The position numbers and the translations under genes were made by a program. 64,000 bases of DNA from CAYZED01 sp964477445 (GTDB lineage: Bacteria; Bacillota; Clostridia; Lutisporales; Lutisporaceae), in NCBI GenBank assembly GCA_964477445.1, contig CAYZED010000003.1:62001-126000 (forward strand). Direction: 5' to 3'. The notes below the pieces were generated by a model. It searched no databases and was not told the DNA's origin. It saw only the letters and a program-made list of their open reading frames with translations. Shown here piece after piece: positions 19,661 to 27,725 of the stretch; position 1 is the stretch's first letter; each line of letters opens with the position of its first letter.

Positions 19661-19700
19661 AAAAAACCGTCAGAAAATAGTATGATTTTCTAACGGTTTA
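19661..19700 (-). terminator. Rho-independent terminator behind the D-amino-acid lyase gene
   Basis: On the minus strand AAACCGTTAGAAAAT pairs with ATTTTCTGACGGTTT around a short loop, with a single G-U pair, and is followed by TTTAATTTT. It lies about 80 bp behind the lyase stop, so the C26 gene downstream needs its own promoter in the AT-rich 19600-19660 segment or relies on readthrough. Confidence 0.75.
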
Positions 19701-19778
19701 TATTATAATTCGGTTCAATAAAATTGATTCTTTTAACTAAAGTATTTATGGCTAGCTTCTTTTATTTCATTTTTCCCT

Positions 19779-20888
19779 CTATTTTGCGTCTATCGGCCAA
19801 ACTGTCTCAATTATTTCGTTTCTTACCCCATAGGCATATGGGTACATATTATTAGTGGTACAAACATGAGTCGTGTGATAAAAACCTTTTTCTCCAACCT
19901 TAGGAACTCTTCTGCCGTTTGGAATAACGACTCTTGAATGCTCATCGCCTTTCATGCTTACTTCTGCATCCTCGTATCCAATTAATTTTGGAACTCCAAA
20001 CTCAAATGAAATCCATTTGAACCCTGCATCAAAAATACAAACCCCTTCTTCTGGGCTACTGATATTTGTGGCCAAAATTCTCATGGACATGCGGAATTCT
20101 TTCTTCAATGAATCAAGGTATGTAAGGTCTGAATAAACATAAGCTCCTGGCTGTATTTCAGTAATAGAAGGGTATTTACCAAACAACTGGTAATCTCCCG
20201 AGCCCGCGGTTGAAACAATACCTCTTTCATATCCTCTTGCGTCTACCTTCTTACAAATTTCCTCAAGCATCGAATAAGCTTCTTCTGCCATTTTTTGTTG
20301 TTTCGCAGTGTCTGGCTCCATTGATATTGAACTATTATACATAGTTAATCCCGCATATTTTAGGTTTTTTGACTTGTGAATCAAATCAATAAGCTCTATC
20401 GCGCCATCGACTGTCTGTACTCCACATCTCAAAGCCCCTGTATCAATTTCCAAAACCAATTTAATTTTCGTATCAGCTAAATCAGCTAAGTCCGAAAATC
20501 TTTCTAGCCCATACTTACTATCAATAGATGTTATAAATTCAATGTCATTAAACTTCTTAACAAATCCAATATATCTATTTATTTTTTCATCAGAAACAAT
20601 TTCGTTTGTCAAAAGAATCGAAGGAATTCCGGCTTCAGCTACTACTTGAACTTCATCTATAGTTGCGCAGCAAACCCCTATAGCACCCGCCTCAATCTGT
20701 TTTTTTACCACATATGTAGATTTATGTGCTTTAATATGTGGTCTCACAGAAACGCCATTCTCATTCGCAAAATCTTGAATTCTTTTTATATTTGCATCCA
20801 GCCCATCAAGATCTATAACTAAAGCTGGCGTAGGAATTTCCATCACGCTTTTCCCTATTAATTTTTTGCATTCGTCTATCTTAATCAT
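19779..20888 (-). CDS. DSD1-like D-serine dehydratase / D-threonine aldolase family enzyme
   Basis: 369-residue fold-type III PLP enzyme with an alanine-racemase-like N-terminal barrel. EIPTPALVIDLDGLDANI opens the barrel, the PLP Lys lies in RPHIKAHKS near residue 51, and TAGSGDYQLFGKYPSITEIQPG binds phosphate. The C-terminal domain has the metal-binding His/Cys pair in HTTHVCTTNN near residue 341, a hallmark of zinc-dependent D-serine dehydratase and Mn-dependent D-threonine aldolase. It would convert D-serine to pyruvate and ammonia, or split D-threonine. It follows ridA by 83 bp; RidA would hydrolyse the enamine/imine released by such a lyase, which supports the dehydratase reading. Confidence 0.87.
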   Translation of the reverse strand: MIKIDECKKLIGKSVMEIPTPALVIDLDGLDANIKRIQDFANENGVSVRPHIKAHKSTYVVKKQIEAGAIGVCCATIDEVQVVAEAGIPSILLTNEIVSDEKINRYIGFVKKFNDIEFITSIDSKYGLERFSDLADLADTKIKLVLEIDTGALRCGVQTVDGAIELIDLIHKSKNLKYAGLTMYNSSISMEPDTAKQQKMAEEAYSMLEEICKKVDARGYERGIVSTAGSGDYQLFGKYPSITEIQPGAYVYSDLTYLDSLKKEFRMSMRILATNISSPEEGVCIFDAGFKWISFEFGVPKLIGYEDAEVSMKGDEHSRVVIPNGRRVPKVGEKGFYHTTHVCTTNNMYPYAYGVRNEIIETVWPIDAK

Positions 20889-20971
20889 GTATTAGTCTCC
20901 TCATATTTTCCCATGTGTTCATTTAAGCAGTCTTCCAAACATTCCGTTAATGTCCATTTTTTAAGTTGGAC

Positions 20972-21355
20972 TTATTTGTTAATTACCGCAACCGCTTCAA
21001 TTTCTACTTTGAATCCGAGTGTTCCGCTCTCTTTTATTGTTACAGCTGATCTTGCGGGTTTATTTTCTGTAAAAAACTTATTGTATTCTTCATTTATTTC
21101 TCCCCAATATGAAATCTCAGTCATAAACGCGGTAGTTTTCATAATATTATTTCTATCACATCCAAACTCTCTAAGGATTAATTCAATATTATTTAATACT
21201 AATTTCGCTTCTTCTCCAGCACTCAAAGAAACAATTTCTCCTGTTTTGACATCCATAGGAATCTGCCCCGATACATAAACATAATTTCCGTCACTTACTG
21301 CGATTGAGTAACTCCCTTTTGCTTTTAAAGCCCCTAGCTCACTTAAATATTTCAT
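20972..21355 (-). CDS. ridA: RidA family enamine/imine deaminase
   Basis: 127 residues, standard RidA/YjgF length. The conserved Arg is in PARSAVTI near residue 100, with GFKVEIEAVAVI at the end and YVSGQIPMD near residue 30. RidA trimers hydrolyse reactive 2-aminoacrylate and other imines made by PLP dehydratases and oxidases. It is placed directly before the DSD1-like lyase gene, whose product would generate such intermediates. GGAG precedes the ATG by 9 bp. Confidence 0.92.
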   Translation of the reverse strand: MKYLSELGALKAKGSYSIAVSDGNYVYVSGQIPMDVKTGEIVSLSAGEEAKLVLNNIELILREFGCDRNNIMKTTAFMTEISYWGEINEEYNKFFTENKPARSAVTIKESGTLGFKVEIEAVAVINK

Positions 21356-21384
21356 AATTCTTTTCTCCTAATTCCTTCTATTTT

Positions 21385-21528
21385 TTATTTTCTATTTGCC
21401 CTTAGTTCCACAATTCTAATGCCTATTCCTTCTTCTTTTAGGACTGTTAATATGCAGTTTTCTCTTGAGATACCTGTCATATAAAAGAAGTTTTTATTTG
21501 CCACAAACTTGTAATAATCATCACCTGT
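21385..21528 (-). pseudogene. Remnant of an aminopeptidase P (M24) N-terminal domain
   Basis: The minus strand in this segment reads an open frame beginning GDDYYKFVANKNFFYMTGIS, followed by RENCILTVLKEEG and stopping at 21385-21387. This is the N-terminal creatinase-like domain signature of Xaa-Pro aminopeptidases (N-F-x-Y-L-T-G-I-x-x-E-N). The catalytic domain is absent: ridA begins just downstream. The fragment joins the LysR remnant directly. An intact M24 peptidase is present at 29688-31469. Confidence 0.65.
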
Positions 21529-21606
21529 TTATAGTATCTGTGCAGCTTTACTCATCGAACCGGTTTCAGCTATCGTTACCGCATATTTTAATTGGTTGAA
21601 ATTCAT
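21529..21606 (-). pseudogene. Remnant of a LysR-type regulator (N-terminal helix-turn-helix start)
   Basis: An ATG at 21606 with AGGGGG about 7 bp upstream opens a 25-codon frame, MNFNQLKYAVTIAETGSMSK then AAQIL, ended by TAA at 21529-21531. It matches the first helix and turn of LysR-family DNA-binding domains. The rest of the gene is missing, replaced by the aminopeptidase P remnant. It may still be translated as a 25-residue peptide. Confidence 0.65.
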
Positions 21607-21671
21607 TATTAACCCCCTGTAAATTCCCAGCTTTATAATCAATTCTTATGTTTAATATAGACTACAGCAAT

Positions 21672-21700
21672 TTGTACACAACTTAAGTTTATATTAAAAT
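21672..21700 (+). promoter_or_regulatory. Candidate promoter of the M29 aminopeptidase gene
   Basis: TTGTAC (21672-21677) and TAAAAT (21695-21700) are 17 bp apart and lie 35 bp before the ATG at 21734. The -35 overlaps a TTTGTACACAACT string that also occurs near 51147. Confidence 0.4.
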
Positions 21701-21733
21701 CAAGTAAAATGCAATAAATTAGCGGAGGTATTT

Positions 21734-22978
21734 ATGTTTAACACTAAAACCCAAAGTCAGTACATTGAAGTCCTTTTAGAGTCTGCTTTAAATATTCAAA
21801 ATGGAGAAAACCTTATAATTTTAGCTAATGTAGAGCATAAAGATTTTGTTCAAAAATGCGAAATACGGGCTAAAGAATTAGGTGCCACAAAAATTAAAAC
21901 ATTCTATGATGATCCACACGCAGAATTCGAAAGTTTTAGTTCCGGAAAAAACAACTATGTATGGCTAAGTGATGAAGACCTCTCATATATTGATGACGCT
22001 ATAAGAAATAAAAATGCTAGATTATTATATTTGAGATCAAATATGTATAACTTCTTTGATAAACTCCCGAAAGAAAAATTTCAGCTTAGGCAAGTTGCCT
22101 TTTGGAACACTTTCGAAAAAATATTTATATATGTCGCTCAAGGAATTGTCGCTTACACTCTGGCTTGTTTACCAAATCAAACATGGGCCGAAACTCTATT
22201 CCCTGACTTAACTCCTGCAGATGCATTAAACGAATTATGTGAAAAAATGATGATTGCAGTTTATCTCGACAAGCCAAATCCAGCGAAGTACTGGAGTGAT
22301 AGGGCAGAAACTCTACTAAACAGAAAAAAAATTATGGAAAGAAAAAAATTCTCCGCAGTAAGATTTGTAGGTGATGGGACTGATTTAGTACTTGATTTGC
22401 CGGAATTACAGGCTTGGGAAGGCGGTTATTCAACTGCTCCAGACGGGCGAATATATATTCCAAATCTCCCTACGGAAGAAGCTTTTTCAACTCCAATAAG
22501 AACTGGCGTTAACGGAAAAATGCATGTTCGTTTCCCTAAGCGAGTTAACGGAAAAATTCTTGACCAATATATTATGAACTTTGAATCAGGTAGATGTGTC
22601 AGTTTTATAAATGAAGAGAATCAAGAATTGGCAAACGAACTTCATACGCTTTGGACTGGGAGAACTGAAAATGCAGATTATCTTGGTGAAATCGCTCTAG
22701 TTTCTAGTGATTCAGGCGTTGCTGTTAGTGAAACAATTTTCCTTGATGCTGTCCTCGATGAAAATAGTGCTTGCCATTTTGCTTTTGGGAACACATATAA
22801 GTTCTCCATAGAAGGCGGCCGAAATATGACTGATGCTGAATTTATCGCCGCTGGCGGGAATATTAGTGCGCAGCACTCTGACATGCCTTTTGATAGCAAA
22901 AATATGATAATATATGGAATTAACAAAGATGGTTCAAGTGAAATAATATTAGACCATGGGGTTTGGGTGTTGGTGTAA
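21734..22978 (+). CDS. Aminopeptidase, peptidase family M29 (AmpS/aminopeptidase T type)
   Basis: 414 residues, normal for M29 metallo-aminopeptidases that release N-terminal residues from short peptides with two Zn or Co ions. Ligand motifs are present in order: PTEEAFSTP (Glu) near residue 255, the Glu of the GVAVSETIFLD region, CHFAFGNTY (His/Tyr) near 346, and QHSDMPFD (His and Asp) near 379. Cytoplasmic. It is transcribed opposite to its neighbours with its own promoter and a shared terminator, so it is regulated apart from the minus-strand island. GGAGG lies 6 bp before the ATG. Confidence 0.93.
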   Translation: MFNTKTQSQYIEVLLESALNIQNGENLIILANVEHKDFVQKCEIRAKELGATKIKTFYDDPHAEFESFSSGKNNYVWLSDEDLSYIDDAIRNKNARLLYLRSNMYNFFDKLPKEKFQLRQVAFWNTFEKIFIYVAQGIVAYTLACLPNQTWAETLFPDLTPADALNELCEKMMIAVYLDKPNPAKYWSDRAETLLNRKKIMERKKFSAVRFVGDGTDLVLDLPELQAWEGGYSTAPDGRIYIPNLPTEEAFSTPIRTGVNGKMHVRFPKRVNGKILDQYIMNFESGRCVSFINEENQELANELHTLWTGRTENADYLGEIALVSSDSGVAVSETIFLDAVLDENSACHFAFGNTYKFSIEGGRNMTDAEFIAAGGNISAQHSDMPFDSKNMIIYGINKDGSSEIILDHGVWVLV

Positions 22979-23054
22979 GTATCGTAGTAGCTTCGCTGCA
23001 CTTACTTGTAACTAAATTTGACAAAAGAGCTTTTCACTTTATACATTAATTTAA

Positions 23055-23098
23055 AAAGGGCTTTGCATTATTTGAAATAACTTTTGCGAAGCCCCTTA
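23055..23098. terminator. Bidirectional terminator between convergent genes
   Basis: AAGGGCTTTGCA and TGCGAAGCCCCTT form a long stem with one bulge, and the inner TTATTTGAAATAA extends it. It lies between the plus-strand M29 gene and the minus-strand deacylase copy 3, with A-rich and T-containing flanks. Confidence 0.6.
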
Positions 23099-23110
23099 TC
23101 ATATCTCATT

Positions 23111-24820
23111 TTATTTTCTTCTAAGCACTTTCCCTGCCAATTCCCCAGTGTGCTCTCCATCTTTTGAGGTAATTTTGCCATTTACTATACAATAATCTAT
23201 TCCACTAGGATAATTTCTTGTTTCATAAATGCTTTCGTTAGTTTTTAAATTGTCAGGATTAAAAATTACTATGTCTGCATAATTGTTTCCGACTAAAGTG
23301 CCACGCTGCTTTATTTTAAACACTTCCGCCACATATCCTGTAGCTTTTCGGATAGTATCTTCTATTCGCTCTGATTTATATTTCATTAAATATTTTATCA
23401 TGTAGCAATAGCTGTTTTGATGTGGTAAAAAATCCAAAGGTGTGGAATGACCCATTCTCGCTTTGTCGTCAAAAGCATATCCATCCGAACAAGGCATTGC
23501 CAGTTTATGTTGCAATAGCTTTAGAACTATATTTTCATTCTCTTCATCGCCATCTATTCCATATTTTATTTTTGTCAAAGGATCTTCTCTTAAAATATTA
23601 ATAAGGCAATCATAGTAATCCCATTTATGTTCAGCCATAATTTCAGCAAGTGTCTTATCTATATAATTCTTATTAGTTGATTCGGTAACTAAAACTCCTT
23701 TTTCAATACCCGGGAGTGCAACATCGTTTGCAAAATACCACTTACTATCTTTCATGGTTCTCTTCATATCCGAGCAATAATCAGCCTCATTCAAATTTTT
23801 TACAAATTGTTCAATGGTGCCTGCTGCGAGGTACCACGGTTTAACCAAAAAAGCCAAATATACAAAGGTACCGCCTCCGCCACTAGTGTTTGAAATAACA
23901 TCAAACGTGACTTTATAACCATTTCTTATTGCGTCGTCATATTGTTCAATAATTTCCTCAACAGTTTTATTTGGAACAACATGGGAAATATGTACTGGTA
24001 TATCAGCTTTTTTTGATATTTCGAGCGCTTCTCTTAATCCTCCCTCAGGGTCAAATCCACCTTCTCCTGTCGTAAAAAGCTTTCTGCCCCTAAAATGAGT
24101 GGCATATACACCCTCATGTTTTTTCAATACTTTCCCAAGTTCGACAAGTTCTTCAGTTGTAGAGTATGCCCCTGGCGGATAGTCGAGCCCTGTACTCATC
24201 CCATTCGCGCCTTCTAAAATGGCCTGCTCTAGAAGATCTTTCATGCGCTCTATTTCTTCTTCTGTAGCATTTCGCGCCTCACCATTCATAACTAGATCCC
24301 TAATTGAGCCATGACCAATCAGCGGATAATAATTAGCCGAAATACCTAATTCTTCAGTCTTTTTGCAAAAATCCTCAAGCGTTTTATAAGAAACATCAAG
24401 TCCATATACTTCTTTTATTTGAGTTACTGCGTCCTCAGTTTTTAATGGCGTATCAAACCAGGTATAGTAACTTGGGTTTACTCCTTTAAGTTTTGAGAGA
24501 TCCATAATCTTTGTGTCCCAATACTTTCCCACTGGTGCGGCGGATCCACCACAGTTTCCTCCAACAAAAGTAGTTACTCCCTGGAAAACAAGAGATTGAC
24601 ACTTATTATAGAACAAAACATTCATTTCCGCATGAGAATGAGGATCAATAAATCCTGGCGTAACGAATTTCCCTTTCGCATCAATTACTACTTTGCTCTC
24701 TTCTGTGATTTCCTTGGAAATGGAAGAAATTTTCTCGCCTATTATCCCAATATCAGAAATATAAGCATCCGAACCAGTTCCATCGATGATTAAACCATTT
24801 TTAATAATTAAATCGTACAT
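23111..24820 (-). CDS. N-acyl-D-amino-acid deacylase family protein, copy 3
   Basis: 569 residues from the ATG at 24820, chosen because GGAGG stands 8 bp before it; the frame stays open 24 codons further without a better site. It is an amidohydrolase like copies 1 and 2 but divergent: the first metal motif is DPHSHAE rather than H-x-H-S-D, then GGNCGGSAAP with the bridging Cys, PVHISHV in place of ISHHK, and PCSDGYAFD near the catalytic Asp. A long insertion (about residues 95-145) is unique among the three. It may have a different substrate, for example another N-acyl or cyclic amide. An M19 dipeptidase gene precedes it, as with copy 1. Confidence 0.85.
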   Translation of the reverse strand: MYDLIIKNGLIIDGTGSDAYISDIGIIGEKISSISKEITEESKVVIDAKGKFVTPGFIDPHSHAEMNVLFYNKCQSLVFQGVTTFVGGNCGGSAAPVGKYWDTKIMDLSKLKGVNPSYYTWFDTPLKTEDAVTQIKEVYGLDVSYKTLEDFCKKTEELGISANYYPLIGHGSIRDLVMNGEARNATEEEIERMKDLLEQAILEGANGMSTGLDYPPGAYSTTEELVELGKVLKKHEGVYATHFRGRKLFTTGEGGFDPEGGLREALEISKKADIPVHISHVVPNKTVEEIIEQYDDAIRNGYKVTFDVISNTSGGGGTFVYLAFLVKPWYLAAGTIEQFVKNLNEADYCSDMKRTMKDSKWYFANDVALPGIEKGVLVTESTNKNYIDKTLAEIMAEHKWDYYDCLINILREDPLTKIKYGIDGDEENENIVLKLLQHKLAMPCSDGYAFDDKARMGHSTPLDFLPHQNSYCYMIKYLMKYKSERIEDTIRKATGYVAEVFKIKQRGTLVGNNYADIVIFNPDNLKTNESIYETRNYPSGIDYCIVNGKITSKDGEHTGELAGKVLRRK

Positions 24821-24923
24821 CTTTTTACCCTCCATAATCTTTTTTCCCCAATTTAGATATCTATTCGTATCTATTTTTATATATTTACACAATCACATTT
24901 CTGCAATCAAGTTATTCCCCAGT

Positions 24924-25961
24924 CTATCCTATAGTTTCCTTAAATACTCTCATTACGTTGTTCCCTAACAAAGCTGCGATTTCATCATCCGAGAAACCTT
25001 TTTTCATTAATATTTCAACAAATTCAGGTAACATTGCATGTGAAGGAATTACATCCTTGATAACATCATCGCTACTATCCTTTAGATCTGAACTAACCTG
25101 TGACATAATCCTATCACATTGATCTAACCCGATACATATATTTTCAGATGATGAGAGGAGTTGTTTTTCGTAAACCATGTGATCAGCTAATATTTCCATG
25201 CTCGCATTTTTCATGCTCTTAAAGTTAGTAATCAGATTTGCGCCATTTACTCCAATAACGCCATTTAATTTGCCTATAGCTTTTATTTGTTCATCTGAAA
25301 GATTTCTAGGTGTATTTGAAATAGCTCTAGTATTAGAATGTGTAGCAATCAAAGGTTTCTTTGACATGTTTACAACATCCCAAAATGTTTTTTCATTAGT
25401 ATGGGTAATATCTACTAACATCCCTAATTCTTGAGCGTACTCAACCATTTTTCGTCCAGCATTTGTTAATCCATAGCCTTCATATTCAAAATCGAAAAAT
25501 CTGCTTCCATCTCCAGCCCAGTTTGATCTACTCCAGCATAGTCCAAGAACTCTGACACCTAATTGATAGAAAATTCTTAAGTGTTCAATGTGCCCATTAA
25601 TTGGTTCTGATCCCTCTAATGCAAGTATTATAGCAAGTTTTCCCTCTGCCTTAGCTTTATAAATATCATCCGTGCAAGTTGCCAAAACGAACGCGCCATT
25701 ACAATTATCGAGCTCCTTATAGAAGCAAGCTATCTGGTCTAAAGCAAGTTTAAGTGCTAATTCTGGTAAAAATTCTGCCTCAATAAAAATTGCTGAAACG
25801 ATTACATCAACTCCACCAGCCTTAAAGCTTTCCATGTAGTCTTCAAGAATGACATTTGTACGACCAGTTCTATGCTTCATTGCCAAATCTACTGTTAAAT
25901 CTAGGTGTGTGTCGATAACAATGTTTTCGTCTAAAAGTTGTCTTGCTGTTTTTCTATTCAT
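24924..25961 (-). CDS. Membrane dipeptidase-like protein (peptidase M19), copy 2
   Basis: 345 residues with M19 metal ligands: H-x-D in VIDTHLDLT near residue 18, ALEGSEPI, and His in DITHTNE and ATHSN. The LSDEQIKAIGKLNGVIGVNG block matches copy 1 (LTDEQIKAIANKDGVIGIAA). No signal peptide. It precedes deacylase copy 3 by about 100 bp, repeating the dipeptidase-deacylase pairing found at 3.8-6.5 kb. AGAGGAA lies upstream of the ATG. Confidence 0.88.
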   Translation of the reverse strand: MNRKTARQLLDENIVIDTHLDLTVDLAMKHRTGRTNVILEDYMESFKAGGVDVIVSAIFIEAEFLPELALKLALDQIACFYKELDNCNGAFVLATCTDDIYKAKAEGKLAIILALEGSEPINGHIEHLRIFYQLGVRVLGLCWSRSNWAGDGSRFFDFEYEGYGLTNAGRKMVEYAQELGMLVDITHTNEKTFWDVVNMSKKPLIATHSNTRAISNTPRNLSDEQIKAIGKLNGVIGVNGANLITNFKSMKNASMEILADHMVYEKQLLSSSENICIGLDQCDRIMSQVSSDLKDSSDDVIKDVIPSHAMLPEFVEILMKKGFSDDEIAALLGNNVMRVFKETIG

Positions 25962-26057
25962 TTCTAAATTCCTCTATTCTTTTTTAATTTTATATTTTTT
26001 TAAGTTTTCCTTAGTTTATTCAAAGCTCATAGCATTTTAGTATTTATAAATTTCACC

Positions 26058-27575
26058 TTAAATGTTTTTAAGCATTTCCAAGCCATCATTTAATGATATT
26101 GTTAGGAATCTTCCAGATTGTGCTGGTTCTTTCCCTACTGCAACATGCATAATCCTTTTTTCATTCTCAATAACTAATGAATAAACACTTGCTAAATACC
26201 GGTCTTCCAATGTCTTATTTGGCAAGCCATATGGCATTTCATAGTTTTCACAAATTTTATTCTTTGGAGGTAAATTTTCTCCTGCTCTACATAATGGGAA
26301 AGATGATTGCAATTCTATTGCGCTATCCACATCTATCTCTCCATATAATCTGGATAATTCTTTCTCATATAGTTCAAAGCGAGGACAATTCATCGCAGAA
26401 ATCCATTTTTCTCTGGTATCAATATTTTCAAAAGCAAATTTGGTAGAATCAAACTCCATATCAAGCATTTTTTTGCTTTCTAAAATATATTCCGCCTGCC
26501 CTTTTATTAGAGATTCTGGCTCGTTTGGTTCAGTATAGGCATTATAAAAATTCGTTGTATATATTAAATCTGATTTCTTTAAATTGTCTTCCCCTGCATC
26601 GCGCCGCTTAGTTATAGCCCCTGCCGTCTCAAACGCTGACGCCTTTAGTTCAGGTTCAACCTGACCTAATATATTAACAAAACCCGTTGTCCCACCAGTT
26701 CGTTTTGCAATTTCAAAAGCTACTTCAAGATTTGAAGATTTAATAGCAAACATTTTTGACTGAACGTAATGCGGAATTTGTGGCCAACTTCGCTCAGTGG
26801 AAGTCGTGGTCATCTCACCATAACTTAATCCTGCCTCATTTATGAATGAAAACGGCAAAATAGTTCCTACTAATCCCATTGACATGTATGCATTACCTTC
26901 ATCAGGTTTAACTATCGTAACTGTCATTGCTTTATGTGTTATTCCAAAAGAAAAATAATCAAGATTTATCGCATGAATTAACTCACCAGTTTTCGTGGCG
27001 TTCCCCCAAGCCGCAAAATTACTGCACCCTTTAGGGCTTTCTAAACTTTCAGGTACTGTATTCATTAACATAACATCATCATATGTGATTTCTGGATACT
27101 TTGTTTGTATCCCTTCAACCAATCCTTTAATCTCGTCGAAGAATTCTGGAATCTCTTCTTTTATTGTTGGAGTGAAATATGCTTTTATCGTTTTTTTGAT
27201 TTGTGCTTTTCCATTATTTATTTGTTTGTCTGTCGGGGCTGTTTTCCCATCTGGTGAAAACCCTCCCGCCGCTGAGCATACAGTGACTAAAATCGTAGCG
27301 TATAACTCTGCAATCTCATCTGCGGCTAGCACTCCATGAGCAAATCCTCTTTCATAAGGAGTTCCCTGAACTAATAAAATATTTGCTGCATCATCATCAG
27401 CGTACTTAATATACATGCTTTTTTCATGTTTTGTTATCGAAAAATTTTGTAATTCAATACCTTTAAATTTAAACATTTTTTTCTCGCTTTCAACTAAAAC
27501 TAAAGCAGCTTCGCCGCATTTCATTATGGTTTCAAGGGCATTAAAAATCGTGCTAATTAATATGTTAACACACAA
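26058..27575 (-). CDS. C45 family Ntn hydrolase / acyl-CoA:6-aminopenicillanate acyltransferase-like protein
   Basis: Up to 505 residues. Members are autoproteolytic N-terminal-nucleophile enzymes that transfer or hydrolyse acyl amides. The nucleophile Cys is in KGCSNFAAWGNAT near residue 183, with the family's GTPYERGFAHG near residue 75 and HAINLDYFSFG following the nucleophile. It may deacylate N-acyl amino acids, peptides or beta-lactams. The start is uncertain: the first ATG (27575) lacks a good ribosome binding site, and an ATG 33 codons later (MFKFKGIEL) is a plausible alternative. It lies between the binding lipoprotein gene and dipeptidase copy 2. Confidence 0.8.
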   Translation of the reverse strand: MCVNILISTIFNALETIMKCGEAALVLVESEKKMFKFKGIELQNFSITKHEKSMYIKYADDDAANILLVQGTPYERGFAHGVLAADEIAELYATILVTVCSAAGGFSPDGKTAPTDKQINNGKAQIKKTIKAYFTPTIKEEIPEFFDEIKGLVEGIQTKYPEITYDDVMLMNTVPESLESPKGCSNFAAWGNATKTGELIHAINLDYFSFGITHKAMTVTIVKPDEGNAYMSMGLVGTILPFSFINEAGLSYGEMTTTSTERSWPQIPHYVQSKMFAIKSSNLEVAFEIAKRTGGTTGFVNILGQVEPELKASAFETAGAITKRRDAGEDNLKKSDLIYTTNFYNAYTEPNEPESLIKGQAEYILESKKMLDMEFDSTKFAFENIDTREKWISAMNCPRFELYEKELSRLYGEIDVDSAIELQSSFPLCRAGENLPPKNKICENYEMPYGLPNKTLEDRYLASVYSLVIENEKRIMHVAVGKEPAQSGRFLTISLNDGLEMLKNI

Positions 27576-27617
27576 TATAAATTAAAAAAATAATAAAAAC
27601 TGTCTATTCATGTAAAT

Positions 27618-27660
27618 ATTCGTGAAATTTAGCGTGAAAACCACACTAAATCCCACGAAT
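27618..27660 (-). terminator. Long hairpin between binding-protein and C45 genes
   Basis: On the minus strand ATTCGTG, ATTTAG and GTG pair in order with CAC, CTAAAT and CACGAAT around GTTTT, giving about 16 pairs with small internal mismatches. It lies about 65 bp after the lipoprotein stop and 40 bp before the C45 start. The tail is only moderately T-rich, so it may be a terminator, a partial attenuator or an mRNA-stabilising element that lets the binding protein be made in excess. Confidence 0.5.
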
Positions 27661-27725
27661 AATTATCGTCTTTCAACACTATTCTACACGTATCGGTCAT
27701 CAAGTAACTATTTTTTAGTTATATT

